A stretch of DNA of 15,398 nucleotides from Holophagaceae bacterium (GTDB lineage Bacteria > Acidobacteriota > Holophagae > Holophagales > Holophagaceae). Every line of letters begins with the position of its first letter. Within the stretch, counting starts at the first letter, position 1. Location: assembly GCA_003158505.1 (NCBI GenBank), contig PMJK01000141.1:1-15398 (forward strand). Reading direction: 5' to 3'. This document shows positions 14,157-15,398 of this stretch, one piece after another. Made by a program: the position numbers and the translations under genes. Under the pieces are notes generated by a model, which was given only the letters and a program-made list of their open reading frames with translations, ran no database searches and was not told the origin of the DNA.

Positions 14157-15398
14157 GTGACCAAGCAGCCGAACCACGGCGAGACGAGTGCGGCAATTCC
14201 AGCTGAGCCTGCGAAGGGTCAGAAGCTTGTGATCGTCGAAAGCCCCTCCAAGGCGAAAACCATCACCAAGTACCTGGGCAAGGGCTACAAGGTCATGGCC
14301 TCCGTGGGCCACATCCGGGATCTGCCCCGCAAGCTGGGCGTGGACATCGAGAACGGCTTCCAGGAGGAATACGAGATCAGCCCGGCCAAGGAGAAGGTGG
14401 TCAAGGAACTGCGGGCCGCCGCCAAGTCCGCCTCCGCCCTGGTGCTGGCCACGGACCCGGACCGCGAGGGGGAGGCCATCAGCTGGCACCTGCTGGAGGC
14501 CATCAAGCCCCCCAAGAGCCTGCCGGTGAGCCGGGTCCTCTTCAACGAAATCACGGCCTCGGGCATCCAGAAGGCCATGGCCGCGCCCACGGTCATCAAT
14601 AAGAAGCTCGTGGATGCCCAGCGGGCCCGCCGCGTGCTGGACCGGCTGGTGGGCTACAAGGTCAGCCAGGTGCTCTGGGACAAGGTGCGCCGCGGCCTTA
14701 GCGCGGGCCGCGTGCAGAGCGTGGCCGTGCGCATCATCGTGGACCGGGAGCGGGAGATCCTGGCCTTCAACCCCGTCGAGTACTGGGTGCTGAAGGGCAA
14801 GTTCGCCGCCAAACTGCCGCCCACCTTCTGGATGAAGCTCGTGAAGCTGGGCGGCCAGCCCCTCCAGCTGGGCAACAAGGAGACCAAGCGCCGCGTGTCC
14901 GACGCCAAGCAGGCCCAGGATCTCAAGGCCAAGCTGGAGAAGGCGGACTACACGGTCACGGGCCTGGAGACCAAGGAGAAGCGGCGCAACCCCGCCGCGC
15001 CCTTCACCACGGCCAAGCTGCAGCAGGAGTCGGCCCAGAAGCTGAAGATGAGCGTGAGCCGCACCATGCAGAACGCCCAGCGGTTGTACGAGGGCGCGGA
15101 CTTCGGCGAGGGGCCCGTGGGCCTCATCACCTACATGCGCACGGATTCGCCCCGCCTGGCCCCCGAGGCCGTGGAGGCCACCCGTGCCTTCATCGCGAAG
15201 AAGTACGGGAAGGAGTTCCTGCCCGACAAGGCCCGCATCTACTTGGGCAAGGCCGGGGCCCAGGACGCCCACGAGGCCATCCGCCCCACGGACATCACGC
15301 GGACGCCCGAATCGCTGCGGGGGCACCTCGAGCCCGATCAGTTCCGGCTCTACGCCCTCATCTGGCGGCGCACCATGGCCTGCCAAATGGAGGCCGCC
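14157..15398 (+). CDS. topA: DNA topoisomerase I, N-terminal part (cut by window edge)
   Basis: Type IA topoisomerase that relaxes negative supercoils. The first 414 codons are present. The Toprim domain has LVIVESPSKAKTITKYLGKG (24-43, with E28) and the metal site DPDREGE (100-106, with D100, D102 and E104). Domain IV follows with VDAQRARRVLDRLVGY (152-167) and LSAGRVQSVAVRIIVDRE (181-198). The active-site tyrosine is Y326 in GLITYMRTDS, and AHEAIRPTD (371-379) follows. All catalytic residues seen so far are intact; the C-terminal zinc or basic domains lie outside. The start is GTG 14157, the first possible start after an in-frame stop at 14148. A second GTG at 14229 would begin right at the conserved strand and is possible. 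Adjacency to dprA is common in bacteria. The 151-base gap also holds CAGGGC/GCCCTG arms around 14044-14074. Confidence 0.96.
   Translation, partial: MTKQPNHGETSAAIPAEPAKGQKLVIVESPSKAKTITKYLGKGYKVMASVGHIRDLPRKLGVDIENGFQEEYEISPAKEKVVKELRAAAKSASALVLATDPDREGEAISWHLLEAIKPPKSLPVSRVLFNEITASGIQKAMAAPTVINKKLVDAQRARRVLDRLVGYKVSQVLWDKVRRGLSAGRVQSVAVRIIVDREREILAFNPVEYWVLKGKFAAKLPPTFWMKLVKLGGQPLQLGNKETKRRVSDAKQAQDLKAKLEKADYTVTGLETKEKRRNPAAPFTTAKLQQESAQKLKMSVSRTMQNAQRLYEGADFGEGPVGLITYMRTDSPRLAPEAVEATRAFIAKKYGKEFLPDKARIYLGKAGAQDAHEAIRPTDITRTPESLRGHLEPDQFRLYALIWRRTMACQMEAA

Noticed and set aside
14085..15386. 433-codon minus-strand open frame over topA
   Set aside because: topA shows Toprim and active-site motifs on the plus strand; this is its shadow.
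1..15398. tRNA, rRNA, CRISPR array, insertion sequence or prophage
   Set aside because: No cloverleaf, spaced direct repeats, transposase, integrase or structural phage gene was seen by eye on either strand.

Overview
The window is a GC-rich, tightly packed stretch of bacterial chromosome with genes on both strands. It has no rRNA, tRNA, CRISPR array, insertion sequence or phage gene that I can recognise. Gene content (ECF sigma factor with a zinc-less anti-sigma factor and a secreted VIT/vWA protein, NtrY-like kinase, bacteriohemerythrin, CxxC-type L28) and the strong GC bias suggest an Acidobacteriota of the Holophaga/Geothrix kind. That is an inference from style and composition; no marker gene here proves it. 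No gene-free stretch is longer than about 220 bases.

Left part (1-4813, all minus strand). The 5' end of a catalase-peroxidase gene (katG) runs off the left edge. Upstream of it is what looks like one transcription unit read right to left: ECF sigma factor, membrane anti-sigma factor (GTGA start/stop overlap), then a secreted VIT plus von Willebrand A protein. A roughly 104-base foldback element separates the last two genes. The anti-sigma gene carries a run of ten C (coding strand) in its proline/alanine linker, plus two shorter homopolymers, so slippage could switch it.

Middle (4879-9579). A plus-strand operon surE-acyP-apt, with gaps of 4 and 2 bases, converges on an atypical SDR gene. 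A 31-residue single-pass membrane protein gene with a strong ribosome binding site lies on the plus strand between the SDR gene and an NtrY-like sensor kinase. Its stop codon abuts that of the kinase.

Right part (9627-15398). An orphan SAM-dependent (probably DNA) methyltransferase converges on a tsaB-rimI pair (ATGA overlap) that follows a bacteriohemerythrin gene. Then come rpmB, with a strong hairpin terminator behind it, a divergent short dprA, and the first 414 codons of topA, which run off the right edge. A TTGACA box overlapping the dprA stop codon probably belongs to the topA promoter.

Two global patterns stand out. All three convergent junctions have no spacer at all. Four genes without a convincing Shine-Dalgarno sequence (surE, the SDR gene, the kinase and tsaB) have a TANNCT hexamer 5-7 bases before the start codon, the layout of leaderless transcripts.
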